NCBI GenBank assembly: GCA_028714695.1
Contig: JAQTLX010000016.1
Location: forward strand, 1 to 64,000
Reading direction: 5' to 3'
From: Ignavibacteria bacterium
Lineage (GTDB): Bacteria; Bacteroidota; Ignavibacteria; Tepidaquicellales; Tepidaquicellaceae
Length of the DNA: 64,000 bases
The notes under the pieces are model-generated. The model did not search any database, was not told where the DNA came from, and saw nothing but the letters and a program-made list of their open reading frames with translations. Position 1 is the stretch's first letter. Every line of letters begins with the position of its first letter. This document shows positions 56,039 to 64,000 of the stretch, in pieces. The position numbers were made by a program, and so were the translations under genes.

Positions 56039-58624
56039 ATGTCGAATAAGAAACTGTCATTATCCCGATTAGAAACATTTCTTGAAGAAGCGTGTGAAAG
56101 TCTCCGCGGAAATATGGATGCGTCAGAATATAAAGAATATATTATAGCCATGTTATTCCTTAAGCGGGTAAATGACCAGTTTGAGAAACAAAGGAAAATA
56201 AGGGCGAAAAATCTCACAGAAAGAAGGGGTGTATCCGAGCCTGAACTGGAATATGAATTAGAAATACCAAATGCGCCTGAATACGATTTCTTTGTACCTA
56301 AAGAAGCAAGATGGGTAAACATAAAGGATTTGCAGGATGAAATAGGGGATTGCCTGACAAAAGCATTCGCGTCATTAGAAGACAATAATATAGAGATACT
56401 TGAAGGAGTTCTAAAATCTATAGATTTTAATAAAACGATAGGGAAGAACAGCAAGAAGATATCTGATGAAGACTTAAGGGAATTAATCAGGGAATTCAAC
56501 AGAATAGACCTTACTGATGACAATCTCGAGTTTCCGGATTTAATGGGAGCGGCTTATGAATTTCTCATTAAGTATTTCGCGGACAGCGCGGGTAAAAAGG
56601 GAGGAGAATTTTACACACCAAACGAAGTTGTCAGACTGCTCGTAAACATACTGGAGCCTGAAGTGAATTCCGAGATATACGATCCAACCGTAGGAAGCGG
56701 CGGCATGTTAATAGAGAGCAAGAACTACGTTGAGAGCAGATACGGTGATTCGAGGAATATCACACTTTACGGACAGGAAAAGAACGGAACGACATGGAGT
56801 TTATGCAAAATGAACATGATATTTCATAATATATATGACGCGAAGATTGAGAACGCTGATACGTTGATGTTTCCAAAACATGTTCATGAAGGTGAAATCA
56901 GGACTTTTGATATTGTAATTGCAAACCCGCCATTCTCACAGAATTACAGCACGGACGGAATGAAATATAAGGACAGATTCAATTTCTGGATGCCATACAA
57001 ATCGAAGGCGGATTTCATGTTCGTACAGCACATGACGGCAAGCATACACAACGAGGGAAGGCTGGCAGTGATAATGCCTCACGGAGTATTATTCCGCGGA
57101 GGGGAAGAAAAGAAATTCAGGCAATATTTAATTGATAAAGGTTATTTGGAGGCTATTGTAGGTCTCCCGCCGGCTTTATTTTACGGTACCGGAATACCTG
57201 CAAGCATAATTATTATAAACAAGAAGAATGCCGGCAAGAGGGATAAAGTGCTTTTCATAAATGCGGACAGAGAATATAAAGAAGGAAAGGTTCAGAATAA
57301 ACTCCGCCCAGAAGATATTGAAAAAATAAGTTATACATACAGGCACAAAAAAGTTATAGATAAATACAGCAGGCTCGTAAGCAAAGAAGAACTTGAAGCG
57401 GAAGAATACAATTTGAACATAAGAAGATACGTCGATAACGCTCCGCCGCCTGAACCACACGATGTTCATGCTCATTTAAAGGGCGGAGTGCCGATAAGTG
57501 AAGTTAATTCATTGAAAAATTATTTTGATTCATATCCGGGGCTGGATCGGAAAATATTCAAACCATTAAAAAGAGGTTACTTATCTTTTCTGAAAAGTAT
57601 ATCGCAAAAAGAAGACATTAAACAACTCATAGACGAAAGTCCAGAAATAAAAGTTACGCAAGAACAATACACTTCTCAATTATCCACATGGTGGAAAAAA
57701 GTTGTTAAGGATTTTGAAACACTTCCGGAGAATAATAATATATTCGCGCTTTACCGTAAGTTTTCGGAAAGTTTTTCAAAATCAATTTCGGAATTAAAGA
57801 CCGGACAAAAAACAGTACTTGATGACTATCAGAGCAGAGGCGCGCTTGCCTCATACTGGAGTATATTGAATTATGATTTAAAAAGCGTGGCGGCGAGCGG
57901 ATGGAACGCGGAACTTATACCTGATGACGAAATACTTGAAAGCCAGTACCCGGAAGTATTGAAAGAATTAAGAGAAAACGAATCGAGGAAAGAAGAAATC
58001 GAAGCGTTATTCAAAGAAGTAAACGAACTTGAAGACGGTGTCTGGACAGAAGAAGAATACGAAGTATGGCCAAAAGACGAATTAAAAGAGCACAAAGAAT
58101 CAATACGAGCATTGAAAGGAGAGAGGAAAGAAGCGGATAAAGAATATAAGAATATATTAAAACGCATTAATGCTGTTGAGAAAGCAGTAAAGAAAAATCC
58201 GGAACTCTCAAAAGAAATACCTGTATTAATGAGCGAATCTGAAAAATATGCATCGGAAATTACCAGATTAGACGGAATGATTTCCTCGGATGGATCGCGA
58301 ATAGCGAAGCACACAGAACTCGAAGAAGAACTGAAACGATGCAGGAAAGTAATAAAAGAGATTAAGGATAAAAAAGAAAACTTAGTAGAACAGGCGCGAT
58401 TGTTAATTCCGCCTGAAGAGGCAAAAGAACTCATACTTAAACGCTGGAACTCAGTTCTCCACGAGACAATCAACGGATATATTCAAACGCATCAACGCCA
58501 ATTATTGAAGGCTATTGAGAATATTTGGGACAAATATAACACGCCTCTGCATATAATCTTATCAGAAAGAGAAAAAGAAACCCAAACCTTAAATGAATTT
58601 TTGAAGGAATTGGGATATGAGTGA
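56039..58624 (+). CDS. hsdM: Type I restriction-modification DNA methyltransferase HsdM
   Basis: 861 residues. The HsdM N-terminal helical domain ([33 protein letters not shown]) precedes an N6-adenine methylase with DPTVGSGGM (215-223, SAM site) and NPPF (296-299, catalytic). After about residue 490 there is a long helical and coiled-coil extension, much beyond the usual about 500-residue HsdM; such long forms are known. It transfers methyl from SAM to adenine at a site chosen by HsdS. It overlaps hsdS by 8 bases and is the first gene of the island. Confidence 0.93.
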   Translation: MSNKKLSLSRLETFLEEACESLRGNMDASEYKEYIIAMLFLKRVNDQFEKQRKIRAKNLTERRGVSEPELEYELEIPNAPEYDFFVPKEARWVNIKDLQDEIGDCLTKAFASLEDNNIEILEGVLKSIDFNKTIGKNSKKISDEDLRELIREFNRIDLTDDNLEFPDLMGAAYEFLIKYFADSAGKKGGEFYTPNEVVRLLVNILEPEVNSEIYDPTVGSGGMLIESKNYVESRYGDSRNITLYGQEKNGTTWSLCKMNMIFHNIYDAKIENADTLMFPKHVHEGEIRTFDIVIANPPFSQNYSTDGMKYKDRFNFWMPYKSKADFMFVQHMTASIHNEGRLAVIMPHGVLFRGGEEKKFRQYLIDKGYLEAIVGLPPALFYGTGIPASIIIINKKNAGKRDKVLFINADREYKEGKVQNKLRPEDIEKISYTYRHKKVIDKYSRLVSKEELEAEEYNLNIRRYVDNAPPPEPHDVHAHLKGGVPISEVNSLKNYFDSYPGLDRKIFKPLKRGYLSFLKSISQKEDIKQLIDESPEIKVTQEQYTSQLSTWWKKVVKDFETLPENNNIFALYRKFSESFSKSISELKTGQKTVLDDYQSRGALASYWSILNYDLKSVAASGWNAELIPDDEILESQYPEVLKELRENESRKEEIEALFKEVNELEDGVWTEEEYEVWPKDELKEHKESIRALKGERKEADKEYKNILKRINAVEKAVKKNPELSKEIPVLMSESEKYASEITRLDGMISSDGSRIAKHTELEEELKRCRKVIKEIKDKKENLVEQARLLIPPEEAKELILKRWNSVLHETINGYIQTHQRQLLKAIENIWDKYNTPLHIILSEREKETQTLNEFLKELGYE

Positions 58625-59141
58625 GTGGAAAGAATACGTTCTAGAAGATTTAGTTTATGTTGACAAAGAACAATTAAATAACACAACTGATGATGACTTT
58701 TCGTTTTATTACATTGATATTAGTTCTGTTTCAACAAACAAAATTCAGTTTCCCGATTCTCAAATCTCATTTAAAGAGTCACCATCTAGAGCAAGAAAAG
58801 TATTACATGACGGTGATATATTAATGGCAACAGTAAGACCAAACTTAAAAGCATTTGCTAGGTTTAATAAACCGGCAAATAGAAACTATATTGCATCAAC
58901 TGGTTTTGCAGTACTTAGCAAAAATGAGAAAGCTGATATAGATTTCATCTATCATTCTTTATTTTCAAATGTTGTTGAAAAGCAAATAGAGGCTCTAGTT
59001 GTAGGCTCAAATTATCCGGCTTTAAATATAAGTGATATTCGAAAATTAAAAATACATTCCCCCTCATTAACAACTCAAAGCAAAATAGCCCGTATTCTAT
59101 CAACTTGTGATTTAGTCATTGAAAAACTCAAATTGCGATAG
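58617..59141 (+). CDS. hsdS: HsdS specificity subunit, N-terminal half (frameshifted)
   Basis: 174 residues forming the first target-recognition domain ([42 protein letters not shown]). The frame ends at TAG (59139-59141) after EKLKLR. In the next frame the sequence from 59126 reads [20 protein letters not shown], the normal central helix, so one base is missing from the A5 run at 59122-59126 (an A6 would restore a single gene of about 425 codons to 59893). HsdS selects the DNA site for methylation and cleavage. In this state only a half-specificity subunit would be made. Confidence 0.85.
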   Translation: MSEWKEYVLEDLVYVDKEQLNNTTDDDFSFYYIDISSVSTNKIQFPDSQISFKESPSRARKVLHDGDILMATVRPNLKAFARFNKPANRNYIASTGFAVLSKNEKADIDFIYHSLFSNVVEKQIEALVVGSNYPALNISDIRKLKIHSPSLTTQSKIARILSTCDLVIEKLKLR

Positions 59142-59167
59142 ACAAATACGAATCAATAAAGCAAGGA

Positions 59168-59893
59168 ATGCTTCACGATTTGTTTACGCGCGGAGTTGAT
59201 ATAAAAACCGGAAAACTCCGACAAAAGTATGAAGATGCACCATATTTATATAAAGACAGCAAACTTGGTTGGATTCCGAAAGAGTGGGAAACAAGAAGCA
59301 TTATTGAAACAACTTATATTAAGGGACGAATCGGCTGGGAAGGACTTAGGGCGGATGAATTTATTGAGGAAGGACCTTATCTGATTACGGGGACTGATAT
59401 ATACAACGGCAAAATTAACTGGTCCAAATCATATCATATATCGGAAACCCGATTTAATCGTTCACCAAATATACACGTTATTGAAAATGATATTCTTATT
59501 ACAAAAGACGGAACAATCGGAAAAACAGCATTTGTTGAGAATTGTCCTAAAAAAGCTATCCTTAATAGCGGACTTTTCTTACTAAGATGTAAAGATGAAT
59601 CATATATCAATAAATATTTATTCTATATTCTAAATTCATTTTATTTCGATGATTTTATAAGAACATCGCTTGGGGGTTCAACAATCGTTCATTTATACCA
59701 AAGATCATTTGAAAAATTTCGATTTCCTGTACCACTTATATCGGAGCAAGAAATTATTATACAAAGAATTAATTCTATAAATAAAAGAATAGATGAGGAG
59801 AATTCTTATTTAATTAAGATTCAGCAATTAAAGTCAGGTCTGATGACGGATTTGTTGGGTGGAAAAACAAAAATAAACTCCAAATATCTGTAA
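59168..59893 (+). CDS. hsdS: HsdS specificity subunit, C-terminal half (frameshifted)
   Basis: 241 residues. It begins inside the central conserved region (MLHDLFTRGVDIKTGKLRQK) and contains the second target-recognition domain (LGWIPKEWE, EEGPYLITGTDIYNGKINW, ITKDGTIGKTAF, GGSTIVHLYQRSFEKF) and the C-terminal helix (LKSGLMTDLLGGK). The true open frame extends upstream to about 59126. With the first half it makes one HsdS broken by a one-base deletion. It could be translated separately from the ATG at 59168, as half-HsdS proteins sometimes dimerise. The next gene starts 20 bases later. Confidence 0.82.
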   Translation: MLHDLFTRGVDIKTGKLRQKYEDAPYLYKDSKLGWIPKEWETRSIIETTYIKGRIGWEGLRADEFIEEGPYLITGTDIYNGKINWSKSYHISETRFNRSPNIHVIENDILITKDGTIGKTAFVENCPKKAILNSGLFLLRCKDESYINKYLFYILNSFYFDDFIRTSLGGSTIVHLYQRSFEKFRFPVPLISEQEIIIQRINSINKRIDEENSYLIKIQQLKSGLMTDLLGGKTKINSKYL

Positions 59894-59913
59894 AAATAAT
59901 TATTTAATTCTAT

Positions 59914-61989
59914 ATGGCCGAACTCGAAACATTAAAATCCTTATTCAAAGATTCAATTTTTAGAATTCCTGATTATCAAAGAGGATTTGCTTGGAAAGTC
60001 GAACAATTAGAAGATTTTTGGTTTGATTTAATAAATTTAGAAAATGACAGAAGTCATTATACAGGTGTAATAACTCTTAAAAAAATAAAATCATCATCAC
60101 AGCCAAAAAATGCTAACGAGAGGTGGCTTATTGATAACGGATATAAAATGTATCACATAATCGATGGACAACAACGACTAACAACAAGTATAATTTTGAT
60201 CCAAGCAATAATTGAAATAGTAAAAGAATATTATAAAAACAAAGATAGCGATGAAATAATATTTTGCGATCAAAAGCTGACCGATATAATTAAGAATTTC
60301 CTTAGTGAAAAATCTTTAAAACATAATTTAATTACTTACAAATTCGGTTATATTGAAGATAATCCTTCATACGAGTATTTTCGGCATAACATATTAAATG
60401 AACCTTATTCTGGAACAATACAAGAGACCTTTTATACATTAAATTTACAAAACGCAAAAAATTATTTTAAAAAACAACTGAATTCATTAATAGGAAACAA
60501 ATCAATAGAAAGCATAGAAACTGAATACAAAAAATTAATTACACGGTTTTTATTCAATCCATATGAAATTCCTTCCGATTTTGACGAATTTCTTGCATTC
60601 GAAACAATGAATAACAGAGGGAAAAAATTATCAAATCTAGAATTACTAAAGAATAGGCTTATTTACTTGGTTACATTATATAATGATAAAGAATTATCGG
60701 TTGCCGGAAAAAAAGAATTACGGGATTCCATAAATGGCACATGGAAAGAAGTGTATATGCAGTTAGGAAAGAACAAAACACATCCCTTAAATGATGATGA
60801 ATTTTTAAGAGCGCATTGGATAATGTTCTTTATATATAGCAGGAAGAGAGGCGATGATTATGTAAAATATTTATTAAACAACAGGTTTTCTTTAAATTCA
60901 GTTTTAAAAAAGAAACCTGTAAAGGTAAATTTAGAAAAAATAGAAGAAGTCTCAGAAGAAGAAATAGAGAAAGACGAATTAGAGAGGGAAGAAAATAGCA
61001 ATCTTGTACTAAAGGCAGAATTATCTCCAAATGAATTGAAAAAGTACGTTGGATCTATGAAAGAATCTGCAAAACATTGGTATAACTCATGGTTTCCTCT
61101 GCAGAATACAGATATTGATCCCGAAATTGCATTATGGCTAGATAAATTGAATAGACTACCAATATTTTATTTTCGTCCTATGGTAATGAGTTTATTGCTT
61201 AATAAGAAATTATCGACAGAAGAAAAGGTTATAATACTTAAGAAAATCGAAAGATATCTTTTTATTACTTTCAGATTGAACAAAACACAAAGCACGAATG
61301 GAAGCAGCGAGTTTTATAATGCTGCAAGAAGACTATATAATAATGAACTTAATTATGAAAGTCTTATTGAATTATTAGATATTAATACAAACTATTTTTT
61401 CGATAAAAATGGATTTAAATTTAATGGATTTAAGCAATTAATAGCAGACCGTTTCAATGGTAAGCGCAAAGATGGATTTTATGGGTGGCCGGCAATCTAT
61501 TATTTCCTATACGAATATGAATTGTTTAAAATGAAAACAAGAGGAACTCCTAAAATTGATTGGAGATTATTTATAAAATCCGAAAAAGATAAATATTCAA
61601 TAGAGCATATTTATCCACAGGAATCCTCAAAAAAATACTGGCAAAAAAGATTTAATAAATTTACCGACGAAAAAAAGAATATATTAGCAAACAGCTTGGG
61701 GAATCTTATTCCATTATCTATGTCAATTAATTCAAGTTTACAAAATGATGGATTTGACGATAAGAAAAAAACAATAAGAAATGCTAAAAATGAAATTATT
61801 AGAAATGGCTACGAAAACGGCTCATATTCAGAGATTGAAATAAGCAGAGAAACAGAATGGACAGCAGATATTATTTTAAATAGAGGATTAATTCTCCTTA
61901 AATTTTTAGAAACCCGATGGGATGTAAATTTAGGGACAAAAAAAGATAAAATTGAATTACTTAATCTTCAGTTTCTAATTAAGAAATAA
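59914..61989 (+). CDS. DUF262/DUF1524 GmrSD-like nuclease
   Basis: 691 residues. The N-terminal DUF262 (ParB/GmrS-like) domain has RIPDYQRGFAW (17-27) and HIIDGQQRLTTS (Asp84-Arg88). The C-terminal DUF1524 HNH-type domain has SIEHIYPQ (His565) and the later LGNLIPLSMSINSSL. Relatives are modification-dependent type IV restriction enzymes of the GmrSD kind, acting on glucosylated or otherwise modified phage DNA. It lies between hsdS and the TA pair in the same strand, so it may act as an extra phage-defence layer to the type I system, or as a regulator of it. Confidence 0.87.
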   Translation: MAELETLKSLFKDSIFRIPDYQRGFAWKVEQLEDFWFDLINLENDRSHYTGVITLKKIKSSSQPKNANERWLIDNGYKMYHIIDGQQRLTTSIILIQAIIEIVKEYYKNKDSDEIIFCDQKLTDIIKNFLSEKSLKHNLITYKFGYIEDNPSYEYFRHNILNEPYSGTIQETFYTLNLQNAKNYFKKQLNSLIGNKSIESIETEYKKLITRFLFNPYEIPSDFDEFLAFETMNNRGKKLSNLELLKNRLIYLVTLYNDKELSVAGKKELRDSINGTWKEVYMQLGKNKTHPLNDDEFLRAHWIMFFIYSRKRGDDYVKYLLNNRFSLNSVLKKKPVKVNLEKIEEVSEEEIEKDELEREENSNLVLKAELSPNELKKYVGSMKESAKHWYNSWFPLQNTDIDPEIALWLDKLNRLPIFYFRPMVMSLLLNKKLSTEEKVIILKKIERYLFITFRLNKTQSTNGSSEFYNAARRLYNNELNYESLIELLDINTNYFFDKNGFKFNGFKQLIADRFNGKRKDGFYGWPAIYYFLYEYELFKMKTRGTPKIDWRLFIKSEKDKYSIEHIYPQESSKKYWQKRFNKFTDEKKNILANSLGNLIPLSMSINSSLQNDGFDDKKKTIRNAKNEIIRNGYENGSYSEIEISRETEWTADIILNRGLILLKFLETRWDVNLGTKKDKIELLNLQFLIKK

Positions 61990-62086
61990 ATTATTCCAAA
62001 GATATTAGTTGTTTGATTGAAGATGTCTTTTGTTAGAATGTCTGAAAGAAGTATTTCAGGCAGATTTCTAAAAACTCCTTACATAA

Positions 62087-62113
62087 GTCGCAAATATTTG
62101 CTATATTTGCGAC
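62087..62113. promoter_or_regulatory. Operator-like inverted repeat before the AbiE-type pair
   Basis: GTCGCAAATA (62087-62096), 7-base spacer, TATTTGCGAC (62104-62113): 10 perfect pairs, 21 bases before the antitoxin start. The right arm overlaps TATATTTG (62102-62109), which fits the Bacteroidota TAnnTTTG box. This matches autorepression by an AbiEi-like protein. Confidence 0.6.
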
Positions 62114-62133
62114 AAAGATAAGGCATAAAACCA

Positions 62134-62736
62134 ATGCAAAATACAGAAAAACAGATACTTAGAAAAATTAAAAAAGCCAAGAGGGGTGCGCTATTTTTTG
62201 TTGAGAGTTTCCAGAATATAGGAAATCTAAAAACTGTCAGTAAAACACTTGAAAGACTTACGAAAAAAGGCGAAATATCAAGAGTCGCGGCAGGAATCTA
62301 TAATAGACCTATTATTGATCCTATTATCGGCAAAGTCACACCGGGAATCGACGAAATTGCCAAAGCGATAGCAAAAAGAGACAGGGCAAGAATTGTTCCT
62401 ACCGGGGTATATGCATTAAATAAACTCGGACTTTCCACACAAGTGCCGATGAATGTAGTATTTTTCACGGATGGTTCGGCACGGAAAGTAAAAATAAATA
62501 AAAGAACAATCAATTTTAAGAAGACCACGCCCAAAAATGTATTAGCGGCGGGAGAAATAAGCCGACTCGCGATACAGGCGTTAAGGTCAATCGGAGAAAA
62601 AAACGTTACGGAAGAGCAAATAAAAAAGATTCAAACATTGCTTGAGAAGGAAAAGAAAACCAAACTCGAACATGATATCAGGCTTGCGCCGGTATGGATT
62701 AAAAAAATATTTAAACCTGTATTGGAAAATAAATGA
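62134..62736 (+). CDS. AbiEi-like antitoxin (DUF6088 type)
   Basis: 200 residues. The N-terminal winged-helix (about 1-70, LKTVSKTLERLTKKGEISRV, then AAGIYNRP) and the C-terminal body (about 80-200) match the AbiEi/DUF6088 antitoxins, which repress their own promoter. An inverted repeat lies just upstream. Its TGA overlaps the ATG of the toxin (62733-62736), the usual coupling of type IV toxin-antitoxin pairs. It should neutralise the nucleotidyltransferase toxin by an indirect mechanism. Confidence 0.85.
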   Translation: MQNTEKQILRKIKKAKRGALFFVESFQNIGNLKTVSKTLERLTKKGEISRVAAGIYNRPIIDPIIGKVTPGIDEIAKAIAKRDRARIVPTGVYALNKLGLSTQVPMNVVFFTDGSARKVKINKRTINFKKTTPKNVLAAGEISRLAIQALRSIGEKNVTEEQIKKIQTLLEKEKKTKLEHDIRLAPVWIKKIFKPVLENK

Positions 62737-63740
62737 ATAAGAAATCATTGGAAGAGTGGTTTAAATTGCCGGATGAAACAAGGCTAAGTATTTTCAAAGA
62801 TATCAGCGGAAAAACCGGTTTACCGGAATCCGCCATTGAAAAAGACTGGTGGGCAGTAAGAACACTTGAAATTATATTTGAAACAAAAGTTGCGGATAAA
62901 TTAGTCTTCAAAGGCGGAACATCTTTAAGCAAGGCATGGGGATTAATTAAAAGATTTTCGGAAGATATTGATTTGGCACTTGATAAGAACTTTTTAGGAT
63001 TTGAAGGCAATCTATCACGTACACAGGTTGATAGATTGAGGGAAAAATCATTCGCATATCTCACAGGAGAATTCTATGATATACTGAAAGACGCTTTCAA
63101 GGAATCAGGATTTATAGGTGTTGAACTATCATTGAAGGAATCTACATCAAGTGACCAGGACCCAATTCAAATTAATATTAAATACAAAAGTATAACTGAA
63201 AAATACGAATATATAAATCCGAGAGTGCAGATCGAAATTGGAAGCAGGTCATTAATAGAGCCATACACGAAAAAAGCGATATGTTCTTTTGTGGGAGAGT
63301 ATTATAAGGGCAGAGAATTTGCTGACGAAAACATTATGATTTCGACGGTTAATCCCGAAAGAACCTTTTTAGAAAAAATATTTCTTATACACGAAGAGTT
63401 TCAACAGGCACATGATAAAATAAAAACGGATAGACTCAGCAGGCATTTTTACGATATCGAAAAGTTAATTGATACGGAATATGCAGAAACCGCATTTAAA
63501 GACAAAGAACTATATAATCATATTGTCGAACACAGGAAAACGATAGCATTTATAAGGGGTATTGACTATTCGAATCATACTCCCGCTAAGATTAATATTG
63601 TGCCACCAAAACAATATTTATCTCAATTGGAGAAAGATTACAAAGAAATGAAGGAAAGTATGATATATGGAAATTCACCATCGTTCGAGGATTTAATAGA
63701 TAGAATAAAAAAGTTAAACAGTCGAATTAATAATTTATAG
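62733..63740 (+). CDS. AbiEii/AbiGii-family nucleotidyltransferase toxin
   Basis: 335 residues. The pol-beta nucleotidyltransferase signature is FKGGTSLSKAWG (59-70) with Asp78-x-Asp80 in FSEDIDLAL, as in AbiEii toxins. These modify tRNA 3' ends or other targets and cause abortive infection when freed from AbiEi. The remaining conserved elements (NPERTFLEKIFLIHEEF, DRLSRHFYDIEKL) are present, so it looks intact. It ends one base before the ATG of hsdR. Confidence 0.88.
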   Translation: MNKKSLEEWFKLPDETRLSIFKDISGKTGLPESAIEKDWWAVRTLEIIFETKVADKLVFKGGTSLSKAWGLIKRFSEDIDLALDKNFLGFEGNLSRTQVDRLREKSFAYLTGEFYDILKDAFKESGFIGVELSLKESTSSDQDPIQINIKYKSITEKYEYINPRVQIEIGSRSLIEPYTKKAICSFVGEYYKGREFADENIMISTVNPERTFLEKIFLIHEEFQQAHDKIKTDRLSRHFYDIEKLIDTEYAETAFKDKELYNHIVEHRKTIAFIRGIDYSNHTPAKINIVPPKQYLSQLEKDYKEMKESMIYGNSPSFEDLIDRIKKLNSRINNL

Positions 63741-63741
63741 T

Positions 63742-64000
63742 ATGCCTGAATACAAAAATGTAGAAAAGCCGTTTCTTGAAAAACTCCAATTATTAGGCTG
63801 GCAGGTAATTGACCAAGGAGTAGGAATTCCGCAAGACGCATCGAAAAGTCTTCGTAATAATTTCAAGGAAGTTGTATTGCCGGATATTTTTAAAGAAACG
63901 ATTCGTAAAATCAATTTAACTGAAGACGGAAAAGAATGGCTGACCGACATACAACTTGACAGACTGCTTTTCGAAATACAGAATTTTCGAGGCAAGACAC
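63742..64000 (+). CDS. hsdR: Type I restriction enzyme HsdR (5' part, cut by window edge)
   Basis: 86 codons are visible, reading YKNVEKPFLEKLQLLGWQVI and later LPDIFKETIRKINLTEDGKE, the typical start of HsdR (N-terminal nuclease domain). The frame is open to the window end. HsdR supplies ATP-driven translocation and cleavage. It begins one base after the AbiEii-like gene. Confidence 0.85.
   Translation, partial: MPEYKNVEKPFLEKLQLLGWQVIDQGVGIPQDASKSLRNNFKEVVLPDIFKETIRKINLTEDGKEWLTDIQLDRLLFEIQNFRGKT

Noticed and set aside
59121-59129. Programmed -1 frameshift in hsdS
   Set aside because: The A5 run is not in the frame of a canonical slippery heptamer (codons GAA AAA CTC), so a one-base deletion, phase variation or error is the simpler reading.
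1-64000. CRISPR arrays, insertion sequences and rRNA genes
   Set aside because: I found no regularly spaced repeats, transposase-like frames or rRNA sequence anywhere in the window.

Overview
The window is a low-GC bacterial chromosome segment. It most likely comes from the Bacteroidota/Chlorobi/Ignavibacteria (FCB) group, and Ignavibacteria-like is my best guess. This rests on a Por-type (T9SS) C-terminal sorting tail with an NYPNPFNPTT core, several PorV/PorQ-family outer-membrane proteins, a GWxTD-domain protein, a TonB-dependent receptor with a carboxypeptidase-like plug extension, ferredoxin-dependent 2-oxoacid oxidoreductase KorAB, an L2 with the DHPMGGGEG form, and intergenic TAnnTTTG-like boxes. 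No database search was possible, so all family names come from reading motifs.

Layout: 1-8.6 kb holds envelope and housekeeping genes: a cut-off secreted propeller protein, a PorV-like protein, an S9 peptidase, RadC, a CbpA-like DnaJ, a possible HEPN protein and a membrane metallophosphoesterase. At 8.8-13.6 kb are tRNA-Leu(GAG), the S6-SSB-L9 operon (without S18) and korAB. At 13.7-20.7 kb are a giant metallopeptidase/propeller/barrel protein and an overlapping operon of two M16 peptidases and a MoxR ATPase. At 21-35.6 kb lies the long ribosomal superoperon from rplB to rplQ. It carries a tRNA-Gln gene and, unusually, an outer-membrane protein gene with its own promoter and terminator between rpmD and rplO. 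At 35.8-51.6 kb are engB, a D-2-hydroxyacid dehydrogenase, a T9SS cargo protein, a TonB receptor / large secreted protein / PorV-like module, and a GWxTD-YbbR-CPBP-pdxJ-lptB operon.

At 51.6-55.3 kb, on the minus strand, are an FmdB-type zinc ribbon and a 1133-residue tubulin-superfamily protein with a SHOCT-like tail. A 760-base gene-poor spacer with short direct and inverted repeats separates these from a defence island (56.0 kb to the window end). The island reads hsdM, hsdS (broken by a one-base frameshift in an A-run), a DUF262/DUF1524 GmrSD-like nuclease, an AbiEi/AbiEii-type toxin-antitoxin pair, and the start of hsdR, all on one strand and tightly packed.

The items most worth a second look are the tubulin-like/FmdB pair, the nested defence island with its frameshifted specificity subunit, the outer-membrane protein cassette inside the spc operon, and the missing rpsR.
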